Below the pieces are notes generated by a model, which searched no databases, was not told the origin of the DNA, and worked only from the letters and a program-made list of their open reading frames with translations. A stretch of 64,000 nucleotides of DNA from an uncultured Eubacteriales bacterium (GTDB lineage: Bacteria > Bacillota > Clostridia > Christensenellales > Aristaeellaceae), in contig CALVNS010000004.1 of assembly GCA_944349855.1 (NCBI GenBank), forward strand, positions 32,093 to 96,092. Reading direction: 5' to 3'. How positions within the stretch are numbered: the stretch's first letter is position 1; every line of letters begins with the position of its first letter. Position numbers and translations under genes: made by a program. This document shows positions 52,871-61,499 of the stretch, piece by piece.

Positions 52871-54352
52871 ATGAAGCGATTCCTGTGCCTTATGCTGACG
52901 GCCCTGATGCTGGCCGGCACGGCGCACGCGCAAGCGATGACGATGATGGGCTTTGACGACACGAGCGGGCGGGACTGGACGGCCAACGCGTTCTTTACGC
53001 GCATGGCGGAGCGCACCGGCGTATCCTTTGACCTGCGTCAGTACGACGATCGCGACGAGTACGAGGCCGCGCTGCAAAACCTCTCCGCCGACATGCCCGA
53101 CGTGCTCTTCCGCGCGACGTTGACGCCCGCGCAGGAGCGCGACCTGCTCGACGACGGCACGCTGATCGACCTGGCGCCGCTGTTGGAGGAGAACGCGCCG
53201 AACCTGACGGCGCTGCTTGAGGCGAACCCCGCATGGCGTGAGGAGATCACCCTGCCGGACGGACGCATTGCCGCCCTGCCGATGCTCACCGCGCGCGAGC
53301 GCCAGGTGGGGCTGTGGATCAATGCGGACTGGCTTTCGACGCTGGGCGTGGCGATGCCTACGACGCCGGAAGAGCTGCGCGCCGCGCTGGAGGCCATTCG
53401 CGACGGCGATCCCAACCGCAACGGACAGGCGGACGAGATCCCGCTGGATATGACGGGCACGTGGTCGATGAAGTGGCTGCTGCCGCTCTTTGGCATCAAC
53501 GCGGACGACTACAACCTGACCCGTGTGGACGGACAGGTCGTCTTTGCACCGACGCTGGACGCCTACCGCGACTTTGTGGAATACCTGAGCGAGCTGTATG
53601 CCGCCGGATTGCTGCGCAAGGATGCGTTCACGGGATTGAATGCGATGCAGGCGCTGGAGGCCTCGTCGGAAGACAGTTCGAATAAGACGGTCGTGTCCGG
53701 GTGCTTTGTGTCGCTTGCGCCCTACGCGACGGTCGGCATTGAGGCAAACAGCGCCTATCAGGTGATCGTACCCGCCTCCGGCATGTGGCGTGACCTGCTG
53801 GGCAGCGTGGCGCGCGGCGCGTTCGCCGTGACGAGCGCCTGCGAGGACCCGGCCGCTGCGCTGCGCTGGGTCGACTACCTCTATACGCAGGAGGGCGGCA
53901 TCCTCGCCACGGCGGGTGTCGAGGGCGAGGACTACGTCACCGGCGAGGCCGGCTGGACGTGGCAGGTGGACAATTACCGCACGATCGACATGCTCAACAC
54001 GCAGTCGCTCATGGCGACCTCCGGCGCGATCCCGACGCCGGGCCTGACGCCGGACGACTTCCTCGACCAGGTCGACAGCGCAGTCGATCGGTACAACCGC
54101 GCGCAGAGCGAACGGCTGCGCGAGATCGCTGCGCTGCCCGTGGCGCACTGCTATCTGACGGCGGAGCAGGAAGCCGAGGTCGCGCGGCTGCAGAGCCGGC
54201 TTGGCGTGGCCGTAGACCTGGCCATCGGCCGCTTTGCGACGGGCGAGACGGAGCTGACGGATGAGACCTGGTCGGCGTTCGTGCAGAGCGTGCAGGCTGA
54301 CGGGGAGTCGCTGGCCGCCATCTTCCAGGCGGCGCTGGATGCGAAGGACTGA
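52871..54352 (+). CDS. Family 1 (sugar-type) extracellular solute-binding protein
   Basis: 493 residues. Signal peptide MKRFLCLMLTALMLAGTAHA without a lipobox Cys. Mature part has FFTRMAERTGVSFDLRQYDDRDEYEAALQNLSADMPDVLFR, LLDDGTLIDLAPLLEENAPNLTALLEANP and AIRDGDPNRNGQADEIPLDMTG, the last a calcium-like DxDxNxNG loop common in LipO-type sugar-binding proteins of Clostridia. Ligand unknown. No permease genes are nearby. Own strong promoter and terminator. Confidence 0.85.
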   Translation: MKRFLCLMLTALMLAGTAHAQAMTMMGFDDTSGRDWTANAFFTRMAERTGVSFDLRQYDDRDEYEAALQNLSADMPDVLFRATLTPAQERDLLDDGTLIDLAPLLEENAPNLTALLEANPAWREEITLPDGRIAALPMLTARERQVGLWINADWLSTLGVAMPTTPEELRAALEAIRDGDPNRNGQADEIPLDMTGTWSMKWLLPLFGINADDYNLTRVDGQVVFAPTLDAYRDFVEYLSELYAAGLLRKDAFTGLNAMQALEASSEDSSNKTVVSGCFVSLAPYATVGIEANSAYQVIVPASGMWRDLLGSVARGAFAVTSACEDPAAALRWVDYLYTQEGGILATAGVEGEDYVTGEAGWTWQVDNYRTIDMLNTQSLMATSGAIPTPGLTPDDFLDQVDSAVDRYNRAQSERLREIAALPVAHCYLTAEQEAEVARLQSRLGVAVDLAIGRFATGETELTDETWSAFVQSVQADGESLAAIFQAALDAKD

Positions 54353-54382
54353 CCGCCGTTCGGCACAGACCCTATAAACGAG

Positions 54383-54417
54383 GGGGCGCCGTCCGCATGC
54401 GCGGACGGCGCCCCTTT
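54383..54417 (+). terminator. Terminator of the orphan binding-protein gene
   Basis: 14-bp stem GGGGCGCCGTCCGC / GCGGACGGCGCCCC with 4-nt loop and TTT. Confidence 0.85.
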
Positions 54418-54431
54418 GCGCGCGCACGCGG

Positions 54432-54460
54432 TTGAAAAGCGCATGTGGATATGGTATGAT
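54432..54460 (+). promoter_or_regulatory. Promoter of tdh-kbl
   Basis: TTGAAA, 17-bp spacer with extended TGG, TATGAT. Confidence 0.8.
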
Positions 54461-54512
54461 GGTCCCATGGAAGACGGGCCTGCGGGCCCAACGAACGAAA
54501 GGCGGTGCACAT

Positions 54513-55559
54513 ATGGACAACTCGATGCCTGCGCTGGTCAAAGCACAGGCAGGCCCGGGACTGGAACTGCGCAGGGTCCCCATCCCCAGCCTCGGCCCCA
54601 ACGACGTGAAGATCAAGATCCACTATACCTCCATCTGCGGAACGGATCTGCACATCTATAATTGGGACAAGTGGTCGCAGGAGACGATCAAGCCGCCGAT
54701 GACCATCGGCCATGAATTCGTGGGTGAGATCGCAGAACTGGGCAGCAATGTGCGCGGGTATCAGATCGGCGATATCGTCTCCGGCGAGGGACACATCGTC
54801 TGCGGCCACTGCCGCAACTGCAAGGGCGGCAAGCGTCACCTGTGCAAGGAGACGCAGGGCGTGGGCGTCAACCGCGACGGCGCGTTTGCGCAGTACCTCG
54901 TCATTCCGGATACGAACGTCATCAAGTGCGAGCCGGGCATCCCCGAGGAGCTGTGCTCGTCGTTTGACCCGCTGGGCAACGCCGTGCACACGGCCCTCAC
55001 GTACGACCTGATCGGCGAGGACGTGCTGATCACCGGTGCGGGGCCCATCGGCATCATGGCCGCGGCGATCTGCTGCCACGTCGGCGCGCGCCATGTGGTC
55101 ATTACGGACATGAACGACTACCGCCTGAATCTGGCGCGCAGCCTCTGCCCGTGCCACACGGTCAACGTCAAGCGGGAGCGCCTGGAGGACAAGATGCACG
55201 AGCTGGGCATCTCCGAAGGGTTTGACGTCGGCCTGGAGATGTCGGGCAGCGGCGCGGCGTTCAACAGCATGATCGACAACATGTACAACGGCGGGCACAT
55301 CGCGGTGCTGGGCATCCAGGGCGGCGATACGGTCGTCCCGTGGAACAAGATCGTCTGGAACTGCCTGGAGATCCGCGGCATCTACGGCCGGCAGATGTTC
55401 GAGACCTGGTACAAGATGATGGCCATGCTCTGCAGCGGCCTGAAGATCGACGGCATCATCACGCACCGGTTCGGCTATGAGGACTTCGAGAAGGGCTTTG
55501 CAGTCATGAACAGCGGCCAGTGTGGCAAGGTCGTGCTCGACTGGCGCCACGCCAAGTGA
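54513..55559 (+). CDS. tdh: L-threonine 3-dehydrogenase (zinc alcohol dehydrogenase family)
   Basis: 348 residues. Catalytic zinc ligands in [17 protein letters not shown] and [10 protein letters not shown], structural zinc cysteines in [15 protein letters not shown], and NAD-binding [14 protein letters not shown]. It oxidises threonine to 2-amino-3-oxobutyrate. The assignment is strengthened by kbl immediately downstream (17 nt). AAAGGCGGTG precedes the ATG. Confidence 0.92.
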   Translation: MDNSMPALVKAQAGPGLELRRVPIPSLGPNDVKIKIHYTSICGTDLHIYNWDKWSQETIKPPMTIGHEFVGEIAELGSNVRGYQIGDIVSGEGHIVCGHCRNCKGGKRHLCKETQGVGVNRDGAFAQYLVIPDTNVIKCEPGIPEELCSSFDPLGNAVHTALTYDLIGEDVLITGAGPIGIMAAAICCHVGARHVVITDMNDYRLNLARSLCPCHTVNVKRERLEDKMHELGISEGFDVGLEMSGSGAAFNSMIDNMYNGGHIAVLGIQGGDTVVPWNKIVWNCLEIRGIYGRQMFETWYKMMAMLCSGLKIDGIITHRFGYEDFEKGFAVMNSGQCGKVVLDWRHAK

Positions 55560-55576
55560 CGGAAAGGAAGCGCAGC

Positions 55577-56767
55577 ATGAGAAAGACGGGATTGGACCTG
55601 TACCGCCAGGCGGTCGAACAGAGCCGGGCGGACGGCACCTATAAGGACGAGCGCGTCATCACGACGCCCCAGAGCAGCCGCATCGACACGACGAAGGCGA
55701 AGGGCGTGCTCAACATGTGCGCCAACAACTATCTGGGCCTGTCGGATAACCCGGAGATCATCCGCGCGGCCAAGGAGAGCTACGACGTATGGGGCTATGG
55801 ACTGTCCTCCGTGCGCTTCATCTGCGGCACGCAGGGCGTGCACAAGCAGCTTGAGCGCAAGATTTCGGAGTTTCTGGGCATGGACGACACGATCCTCTAT
55901 TCGTCCTGCTTCGACGCCAACGGCGGCCTGTTTGAGACGCTGCTGGGCCCCGAGGATGCGGTCATCTCCGACGCGCTCAACCATGCCAGCATCATTGACG
56001 GCGTGCGGCTTTGCAAGGCCAGGCGCTATCGCTACCAGAACAACGACATGGCCGATCTGGAGCGTTGCCTGAAGGAGGCACAGGCGTCCGGCGCGCGGGT
56101 CAAGCTGATCGCGACGGACGGCGTATTCTCCATGGACGGCATCGTGGCCAACCTGCAGGGCATCTGCGAGCTGGGCGAGCGCTACGACGCGCTGGTCATG
56201 GTCGACGACAGCCATGCCGTGGGCTTCATGGGCGCACACGGACGCGGCACGCCGGAGCACTGCGGCGTCATGGACCGGGTGGACATCATCACCGGCACGC
56301 TGGGCAAGGCGCTGGGCGGCGCGTCAGGCGGCTACACGAGCGCACGGCAGGAGATCGTCGATCTGCTGCGCCAGAAGAGCCGGCCATACCTGTTCTCCAA
56401 TACGCTCGCGCCGTCGATCGCGTGTGGCGCGCTGCGCACGTTCGAGATGCTGCAGGAGAGCACCGCGCTGCGCGACCGCGTGCACGAAAACACGCGCTAT
56501 TTCCGCGAAAAGATCCGCGATGTTGGGTTTGATATCGTGCAGAGCGATCACCCGATCGTCGCCGTCATGCTCTATGATGCCAAGGTCGCCACGGCCTTTG
56601 CCGCGCGCATGCTTGAGCTGGGCGTGTACGTGATCGGCTTCAGCTATCCCGTGGTGCCGCAGGGCAAGGCGCGCATCCGCGTGCAGGTCTCCGCCGTACA
56701 CACGAAGGAAGACCTCGACTTTGCGGTGGCATGCTTTGCACAGGTCAAAAAAGAGATGGACCTGTGA
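55577..56767 (+). CDS. kbl: Glycine C-acetyltransferase (2-amino-3-ketobutyrate CoA ligase)
   Basis: 396-residue alpha-oxoamine synthase. [19 protein letters not shown]-type substrate loop [54 protein letters not shown], and PLP lysine in [15 protein letters not shown]. It converts 2-amino-3-oxobutyrate and CoA to glycine and acetyl-CoA. With tdh it completes threonine-to-glycine conversion. GGAAAGGAAG lies upstream of the ATG. Confidence 0.95.
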   Translation: MRKTGLDLYRQAVEQSRADGTYKDERVITTPQSSRIDTTKAKGVLNMCANNYLGLSDNPEIIRAAKESYDVWGYGLSSVRFICGTQGVHKQLERKISEFLGMDDTILYSSCFDANGGLFETLLGPEDAVISDALNHASIIDGVRLCKARRYRYQNNDMADLERCLKEAQASGARVKLIATDGVFSMDGIVANLQGICELGERYDALVMVDDSHAVGFMGAHGRGTPEHCGVMDRVDIITGTLGKALGGASGGYTSARQEIVDLLRQKSRPYLFSNTLAPSIACGALRTFEMLQESTALRDRVHENTRYFREKIRDVGFDIVQSDHPIVAVMLYDAKVATAFAARMLELGVYVIGFSYPVVPQGKARIRVQVSAVHTKEDLDFAVACFAQVKKEMDL

Positions 56768-56797
56768 GATGCGGGGCGACGGACACATGGCAAAACG

Positions 56798-56826
56798 GGC
56801 GGGCGCCGGAACTTCCGGCGCCCGCC
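56798..56826 (+). terminator. Hairpin after kbl
   Basis: GGCGGGCGCCGGA-ACT-TCCGGCGCCCGCC, very stable but without a U-tract. Confidence 0.6.
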
Positions 56827-56855
56827 GCATAATCCTGCGGCCTGCCACATATCCT
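56827..56855 (+). promoter_or_regulatory. Possible sigma-E-type promoter of yabP-yabQ
   Basis: GCATAAT, 14-bp spacer, CATATCCT. The -10 CATA start and short spacer fit mother-cell sigma-E promoters, which drive yabPQ in Bacillus. Weak match. Confidence 0.3.
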
Positions 56856-56875
56856 GCGGCGAAGGAGGGGATGGT

Positions 56876-57190
56876 ATGAGCGGCGAGACGCCGAAGGAAT
56901 CCCTTGCACTGCGCGAGGCCAAGCCCGCGCCGCGCGCGCATGCGGTGACGCTGGAAAACCGGCGCAGGGCAAACGTGACGGGCGTGAACGACGTCGTGCG
57001 CTTTGACGAGCAGGAAGTCGTGCTGGCGACGGGGGGCGGGGAGATCACGCTCCTGGGCGAAGGACTGCACATCGCGCGGCTGAACCTGGAGGAGGGGCAG
57101 CTCATCGTCGAAGGGGAGATTGCCGGCATCGAATACGGCCAACAGCCCCAGGCCTCGCGCGGCGGCCTGTTTGCCCGCCTCTTCCGATGA
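56876..57190 (+). CDS. yabP: Sporulation protein YabP
   Basis: 104 residues. HAVTLENRRRANVTGVNDVVRFDEQEVVLATGGGEITLLGEGLHIARLNLEEGQLIVEGEIAGIEY is the YabP/YqfC fold. Required for spore cortex formation in Bacillus; acts in the mother cell. GAAGGAGGGG precedes the ATG and the stop overlaps the yabQ start. Confidence 0.93.
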   Translation: MSGETPKESLALREAKPAPRAHAVTLENRRRANVTGVNDVVRFDEQEVVLATGGGEITLLGEGLHIARLNLEEGQLIVEGEIAGIEYGQQPQASRGGLFARLFR

Positions 57191-57561
57191 GGGAGGCGGC
57201 GCGCCAGAGCGGCGTATTCCTGGCCATGCTGTATGGCGGCCTGGCGGTCGGCGTCCTTTACGACCTCGCGCGCGGCGTGCGCAGCGTGCTGCATGCCGGC
57301 CCTGTGTTGACGGGCGTGCTAGACTTGCTCTTTGGCGCGCTGGCGTGTCTGCCTGCTGCGCTGCTGGTGGCTGCTTTTTCGCATGAGGGCTTGCGCGCAT
57401 ACATGCTGCTGGGCATGGCGTGCGGTCTGCTGCTGTATCTGGCGGGAGTCAGTCGCCTGTTGCGCCTGCTCGTGCGGGCGCTGTGCGGCGCGTGCCGCCG
57501 CATCGCGCAGACGCGGGCCGGCGCATGGCTGCGCCTCGCGGTTCGTCGGGCGCTGCGGTAA
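57187..57561 (+). CDS. yabQ: Sporulation protein YabQ
   Basis: 124 residues, four hydrophobic segments. FLAMLYGGLAVGVLYDLARGVRSV and a later LLGMACGLLLYLAGVSRLL are typical. Needed for cortex assembly with YabP. Coupled to yabP by a 4-nt overlap. The yabP-yabQ-divIC order is conserved in spore formers. Confidence 0.9.
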   Translation: MREAARQSGVFLAMLYGGLAVGVLYDLARGVRSVLHAGPVLTGVLDLLFGALACLPAALLVAAFSHEGLRAYMLLGMACGLLLYLAGVSRLLRLLVRALCGACRRIAQTRAGAWLRLAVRRALR

Positions 57562-57664
57562 AAAAATGCGATGATGATCTTAGAATATTTTGCGGGCATG
57601 GCAGGAAATTGGCGTTCCGCTGCGAATATATAGAGAATCACCTGCTCGAAAGAAGGGAACGCCC

Positions 57665-58078
57665 ATGGCGAACGGCCGTCGCCACCGCACGCGCTTCGCC
57701 CCGCGATTCTGGATCATCGTCATGGTTCCCGCCATTGCCCTGATGAGCTGGCGTTATAGCGTGCGCGAGTCGCGCATCAACGAACAGGAGCAATTCCTCG
57801 TCGAGCTGAGCGACACGTATTACGACGTGTGCATGGAGGGCGTTGGGATTCGCCAGCAGCTCGAGATGGTCGGTACGGAGGAATTCATCGAGCGCACGGC
57901 CCGGCGGGAGTACAGCTACATGATGCCGGGTGAAGCGCGCTTTGTCGTATCCAATCTGCCTCAGGAGGCGACCGCGTCGCCGCAGCTGCAGATGGCTGCG
58001 CCCACAGTCGAGCAGACGCTGCCTGCCTCCGCCCAATCGACGCCCAATCCTGACCCGCTCTACGTCCCCGAGGGATGA
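57665..58078 (+). CDS. divIC: FtsB/DivIC-like septum formation initiator
   Basis: 137 residues. One membrane segment (about 13-32), then a short coiled coil (ESRINEQEQFLVELSDTYYDVCMEGVGIRQQLEMV), and TEEFIERTARREYSYMMPGEARFVV, the DivIC/FtsB end motif. A proline-rich 40-residue tail follows. It would bridge FtsL and the division synthases at the septum. GAAGGGAACG precedes ATG 57665. Confidence 0.88.
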   Translation: MANGRRHRTRFAPRFWIIVMVPAIALMSWRYSVRESRINEQEQFLVELSDTYYDVCMEGVGIRQQLEMVGTEEFIERTARREYSYMMPGEARFVVSNLPQEATASPQLQMAAPTVEQTLPASAQSTPNPDPLYVPEG

Positions 58079-58090
58079 GCGGGGTTTTTT
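58053..58090 (+). terminator. Terminator overlapping the divIC stop
   Basis: CCCGCTC / GAGCGGG enclosing an inner TCCC/GGGA helix, with six T residues; the stem includes the divIC stop codon. Confidence 0.8.
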
Positions 58091-58138
58091 GTCGTTTCGA
58101 CGACTGCATTTCCAAATGAACAAAGGAGGCGGATTCCC

Positions 58139-59041
58139 ATGCGCATGGCGGCCATTGGCATCGGTTCCAACTCGGTGCGTCTGCTCGTCGCGGACGCGGC
58201 GGCAAACGGAACGATCACGCCCGTGCTGCGCGACCGGTGCGGCACGCGCCTGTTCGCCGGCCTGGAGGGCGGATACCTGACCGAAGACAGCATGGAGGTT
58301 TCGGCCTCTGCCTCGCGTGAGCTGGAGCGCAAGGCGCGGGAGGCAGGGGCTGGAAAGATCTACATCTTCGCCACCAGCGCTGTGCGCGACGCGCGCAACG
58401 GCGAGGTCTTCGCCGAGCGCGTGCGCTCGATGACGGGGCTGCAGCTGGACATCTGCACGGGCGAACAGGAGGCGCTGCTCTCCTATGCGGGCGCAGCCAA
58501 GCCGGGCCTTTGCGGCATGATCGACATCGGCGGCGGTTCGACGGAATTGACGATCGGCCTCGATGGCGAGGCGTTGGCTGCCGTCAGCCTGCAGATGGGG
58601 GCGGTACGCCTCTGGCGCCAGCACCGCATCGCAAGCCGGGACGACTTTTACACCGTCATTGAGGCGGCGCAGGCCATCCTCCGCGCGGGGGCGCAGTCGG
58701 TTCTGCGCTGCAAGCACCCGGAGGTCTGGGTTGGCGTGGGCGGGACGTTCACAACGCTGGCTGCGATGGATCGCGGCATCACGTCCTTTGACCGCGCGCT
58801 GGTCGAGGGGCATGCGCTGACGCGCGAGGTCGTGCTCTCATGGGGCGAGCGGTTGGCGCCGATGGGCGTGGAGGAGCGCAAGAAGCTGCCCGGCTTGCAA
58901 CCGCAGCGCGCCGATATCGTCGTACATGGAGTCGCGATTCTGGCCGCCTGCATGGAGGATATGTCCATTGACGCCATCCTTGTGTCCGATCATGGCAACC
59001 TGGACGGATATTTGCGCAGAAAAATTGCAAAAAGGGGTTGA
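58139..59041 (+). CDS. Ppx/GppA family phosphatase
   Basis: 300 residues, the short (N-terminal domain only) form. ASKHA-fold motifs: AAIGIGSNSVRLLVAD, ATSAVRDARNGEVFAERV, GEQEALLSYAGAA, GMIDIGGGSTELTIG and VGVGGTFTTLAAMDRG. It would hydrolyse polyphosphate or pppGpp, or serve a related exophosphatase role. AAAGGAGGC precedes the ATG. The divIC-ppx adjacency is common in Clostridia. The tRNA promoter -35 overlaps its stop codon. Confidence 0.9.
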   Translation: MRMAAIGIGSNSVRLLVADAAANGTITPVLRDRCGTRLFAGLEGGYLTEDSMEVSASASRELERKAREAGAGKIYIFATSAVRDARNGEVFAERVRSMTGLQLDICTGEQEALLSYAGAAKPGLCGMIDIGGGSTELTIGLDGEALAAVSLQMGAVRLWRQHRIASRDDFYTVIEAAQAILRAGAQSVLRCKHPEVWVGVGGTFTTLAAMDRGITSFDRALVEGHALTREVVLSWGERLAPMGVEERKKLPGLQPQRADIVVHGVAILAACMEDMSIDAILVSDHGNLDGYLRRKIAKRG

Positions 59042-59066
59042 CTTTTCGCGTAAGACGATGTATTAT
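59038..59066 (+). promoter_or_regulatory. Promoter of the tRNA-Met pair
   Basis: TTGACT, 17-bp spacer, TATTAT; the -35 overlaps the Ppx/GppA stop codon. Start point about 59073. Confidence 0.8.
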
Positions 59067-59095
59067 ATTCTATGTCGCTGATGCGATGTGAATGT

Positions 59096-59172
59096 CGCGG
59101 GGTGGAGCAGTCTGGCAGCTCGTCGGGCTCATAACCCGAAGGTCGGAGGTTCAAATCCTCCCCCCGCAACCA
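59096..59172 (+). tRNA. tRNA-fMet (initiator, CAT)
   Basis: 77 nt cloverleaf with encoded CCA. Begins CGCGGGG, giving the C1-A72 mismatch, and has three consecutive G:C pairs in the anticodon stem (GGG/CCC), both initiator hallmarks. Anticodon CAT. Confidence 0.95.
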
Positions 59173-59175
59173 CTT

Positions 59176-59252
59176 GGCGGCATAGCTCAGTTGGCCAGAG
59201 CATTCGGTTCATACCCGAAGTGTCATGTGTTCGAATCACATTGCCGCTACCA
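59176..59252 (+). tRNA. tRNA-Met (elongator, CAT)
   Basis: 77 nt with encoded CCA, anticodon CAT in TTCATAC. Acceptor GGCGGCA/TGCCGCT has a G1-U72 pair as in the Bacillus elongator tRNA-Met, whose acceptor and loop sequences it resembles. tRNA-Ile2 (lysidine) is the alternative. Confidence 0.88.
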
Positions 59253-59263
59253 TACCAAAGAAT

Positions 59264-59298
59264 CCAGTCAGACTTGATGCCTGACTGGGATTTTTTTT
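59264..59298 (+). terminator. Terminator of the tRNA operon
   Basis: CCAGTCAG / CTGACTGG with 9-nt loop and eight T residues. Confidence 0.93.
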
Positions 59299-59341
59299 GT
59301 TATCCTTCGCGATTTTGCTGCCCTTCACGATGCCTCGGCGC

Positions 59342-59383
59342 AAAAAGGCCCCATCTGCCGGCGTTGGCGTCGACAGATGGGGC
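59342..59383 (-). terminator. Terminator of the rubredoxin gene
   Basis: Minus strand GCCCCATCTG / CAGATGGGGC with a 16-nt loop, then CTTTTT. Confidence 0.82.
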
Positions 59384-59414
59384 AGGGTTTTGAGCCTGCG
59401 TTCGCGCAAAGCGC

Positions 59415-59573
59415 TTACGCCTCTTCGAACAGATCCTTGCCGACGCCGCACAGCGGGCAGGTGAAGTCTTCGGGCAGATCCTCCCACTTGGTGCCCGGTG
59501 CGATGCCGTGATCCGGATCGCCGAGCTCTTCGTCGTATTCATAGCCACAGACGGTGCAAACGTATTTCTTCAT
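59415..59573 (-). CDS. Rubredoxin
   Basis: 52 residues. Two knuckles CTVCGYEYD and [12 protein letters not shown], and the central [22 protein letters not shown] typical of rubredoxins. One iron is held by four Cys; it carries single electrons to oxygen- or peroxide-reducing proteins in anaerobes. AGGAGGT precedes the ATG. Monocistronic, with -10 TATACT upstream. Confidence 0.96.
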   Translation of the reverse strand: MKKYVCTVCGYEYDEELGDPDHGIAPGTKWEDLPEDFTCPLCGVGKDLFEEA

Positions 59574-59657
59574 GACTGAAACCTCCTGTACGATCGTGAA
59601 ATGGATGGGCAAAACCATCTTCTTTAGTATACACGCACAGACGCAGAAATATGAGTC

Positions 59658-59686
59658 TTTTTTTTTTTCGCGCCATGATGTATAAT
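59658..59686 (+). promoter_or_regulatory. Promoter of ybaB-recR
   Basis: Consensus TATAAT at 59681-59686; the -35 at 17 bp lies in a T-tract (TTTTTT). Confidence 0.55.
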
Positions 59687-59721
59687 GGAGGGCAGGCGAT
59701 CAGCAAAAGGAGGACGTTTCA

Positions 59722-60063
59722 ATGGCAAGAGGCGGTTTTCCGGGCATTCCCGGCGGCAATATGCAGCAGCTCATGCGACAGGCGCAGAAGATGCAGCAGC
59801 AGATGATTCAACTGCAGGAGGAGCTGGATGCACGCGAGTACGAGGCCAGCTCGGGCGGCGGCATGGTGCATGTCAAGGTCAACGGCAAGCGCGAGCTGTT
59901 GGAACTGACGATCAAGCCTGAAGCGGTCGATCCGGAAGATGTGGAGATGCTCCAGGACCTGGTGATGGCGGCCGTCAACGAGGCGCTGCGCACGGGCGAA
60001 GAGACCCGCGAAAAGGAAATGGCCCGGGTCGGCGGCGCGGCGGGAATGGGCGGCTTGTTCTGA
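59722..60063 (+). CDS. ybaB: YbaB/EbfC family nucleoid-associated protein
   Basis: 113 residues. Gln-rich N-terminal helix [23 protein letters not shown], then [47 protein letters not shown]. Forms tweezers-like dimers that bind DNA. It directly precedes recR (1-nt gap), the standard pair; dnaX is not upstream here. Confidence 0.95.
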   Translation: MARGGFPGIPGGNMQQLMRQAQKMQQQMIQLQEELDAREYEASSGGGMVHVKVNGKRELLELTIKPEAVDPEDVEMLQDLVMAAVNEALRTGEETREKEMARVGGAAGMGGLF

Positions 60064-60064
60064 T

Positions 60065-60664
60065 ATGGCCGGACAGATTGAACCCATTGCGCGCATGGTC
60101 AGCCAGCTTTCACGCCTGCCCGGCATCGGCCAGAAGAGTGCGCAGCGCTTAGCGTATTATATCGTCGGCCTGCCGGAAGAGCAGGTGCACGAGCTTGCCG
60201 CGGCGATTTGGCAGGGGCGTAAGGCCGTCAAGTATTGCTCGATCTGTGGCAATTACACGGCGGAGGATCCGTGCGCCATCTGCTCGGACGAGCGGCGGCG
60301 AAACGGCGTACTGTGCGTCGTGCGCGATCCGCGCGACGTGGCGGCAATGGAGCGCATGCGCGATTACCATGGCGGTTACCACGTGCTGCATGGCACGATC
60401 AGCCCCATGGAGGGCGTCGGACCGGAGGACATCCGCATCCGCGAACTGCTTGAACGCGTGGGCCGCGAGAACATCCAAGAGGTCATCCTGGCGACCAACC
60501 CCGATATCGAGGGCGAGGCGACAGCCGCGTACATCGCACGGCTGCTCAAGCCCATGGGCGTGCGCGTGACGCGCATCGCGCACGGATTGCCCGTCGGCGG
60601 CGATCTGGAGTACACTGACGAGGTGACGCTTGCCAAGGCGATCGAAGGACGAAGGGAAATGTGA
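60065..60664 (+). CDS. recR: Recombination mediator protein RecR
   Basis: 199 residues. Helix-hairpin-helix [19 protein letters not shown], zinc ribbon [16 protein letters not shown], and Toprim domain with [37 protein letters not shown] and [14 protein letters not shown]. It loads RecA with RecO and RecF. Starts one base after the ybaB stop. Confidence 0.97.
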   Translation: MAGQIEPIARMVSQLSRLPGIGQKSAQRLAYYIVGLPEEQVHELAAAIWQGRKAVKYCSICGNYTAEDPCAICSDERRRNGVLCVVRDPRDVAAMERMRDYHGGYHVLHGTISPMEGVGPEDIRIRELLERVGRENIQEVILATNPDIEGEATAAYIARLLKPMGVRVTRIAHGLPVGGDLEYTDEVTLAKAIEGRREM

Positions 60665-60668
60665 GCCT

Positions 60669-60706
60669 CCGCCGGAATCTTTTGCAGGAGGATTCCGGCG
60701 GTTTTT
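60669..60706 (+). terminator. Terminator of ybaB-recR
   Basis: CCGCCGGAATC / GATTCCGGCGG stem followed by TTTTT. Confidence 0.92.
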
Positions 60707-60770
60707 CTATTTTGGCCTGCGTGCGCATACGCTTTTCTACGCGTCAGGACGCGGGAAAGGCGGAGAGGTC

Positions 60771-61403
60771 ATGCGCAGAAGGTGGCTGTGCGGCGCGTTG
60801 GCAGCGCTCGCATTGGGATTGAGTGGATGCGCGGCGGGGATGCCGGAGGCGAGCCCGTCGCCGTCCGACACGGGGACGGAGCGGATTGCCACGGCGACGC
60901 CGTCGGAGGCGACGTCTGCCGCGCCGGTTGCGCCGAGTGCAACGCCGCGCGCCAATCTGGCCGTCACGGTGGATGGCAAGCGGCTGATGGGGCAGGGCCT
61001 GCGGGAGGAGGATGAGACGTTCCTCCCGCTGGTGGAGACGGCCCAGGCGCTGGGCTATACGGCTGATGTCGCCCAGACGCAGGCGGACGGGCGCACGCGT
61101 TGCGTCCATACGTTCTCGATGGGCGAGGATGCGGGGCGCGAGGTCACGGTCTCCTATCTCGTGCAGGATAACACCGTGACGGACGTTCAGTTTGCGCGCG
61201 GCAAGCTGATCGTGCCCGTTGACCGCGTGCTGCAGTTTGAAGGGGATACCGTCTACGCGCCGGAGGACTTCTTTGAGGAGGCCATGGAGGCGGAGATTGA
61301 CGATGAGGATGGGCGCGTGACCGTGCTGTCCGCCGCGGGGCGCGGGGCAACGAGTGCGCCGGGCGCGACGCAGGCGCCGGGCACGACGGTTTCGCCCGGC
61401 TGA
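60771..61403 (+). CDS. Lipoprotein with copper-amine-oxidase N-terminal-like domain
   Basis: 210 residues. Lipobox LSGC with Cys20 after a charged RRR start. A Ser/Pro/Thr/Ala-rich linker (about 25-65) precedes a domain beginning AVTVDGKRLMGQGLREEDETFLPLVETAQALGYTADV, the stalk-like copper-amine-oxidase-N fold used for cell-surface display. C-terminal tail again rich in Ala/Pro/Gly/Thr. Function unknown. GGAGAGG precedes the ATG. Confidence 0.8.
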   Translation: MRRRWLCGALAALALGLSGCAAGMPEASPSPSDTGTERIATATPSEATSAAPVAPSATPRANLAVTVDGKRLMGQGLREEDETFLPLVETAQALGYTADVAQTQADGRTRCVHTFSMGEDAGREVTVSYLVQDNTVTDVQFARGKLIVPVDRVLQFEGDTVYAPEDFFEEAMEAEIDDEDGRVTVLSAAGRGATSAPGATQAPGTTVSPG

Positions 61404-61414
61404 GGGTGAGGCCG

Positions 61415-61443
61415 TTGACAACCTGCGTGCAAGCCACTACAAT
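61415..61443 (+). promoter_or_regulatory. Promoter of the YfhO-family gene
   Basis: TTGACA, 17-bp spacer, TACAAT. Confidence 0.85.
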
Positions 61444-61499
61444 GAACGCATGAAATGCGCGGCGGACAGATGAGACGAAGGACGAAAGAAGGCGTAGAA

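Noticed and set aside
59176-59252. Second CAT tRNA as tRNA-Ile2
   Set aside because: Acceptor stem with G1-U72 and the GCTACCA end resemble elongator tRNA-Met of Bacillus; kept as alternative only.
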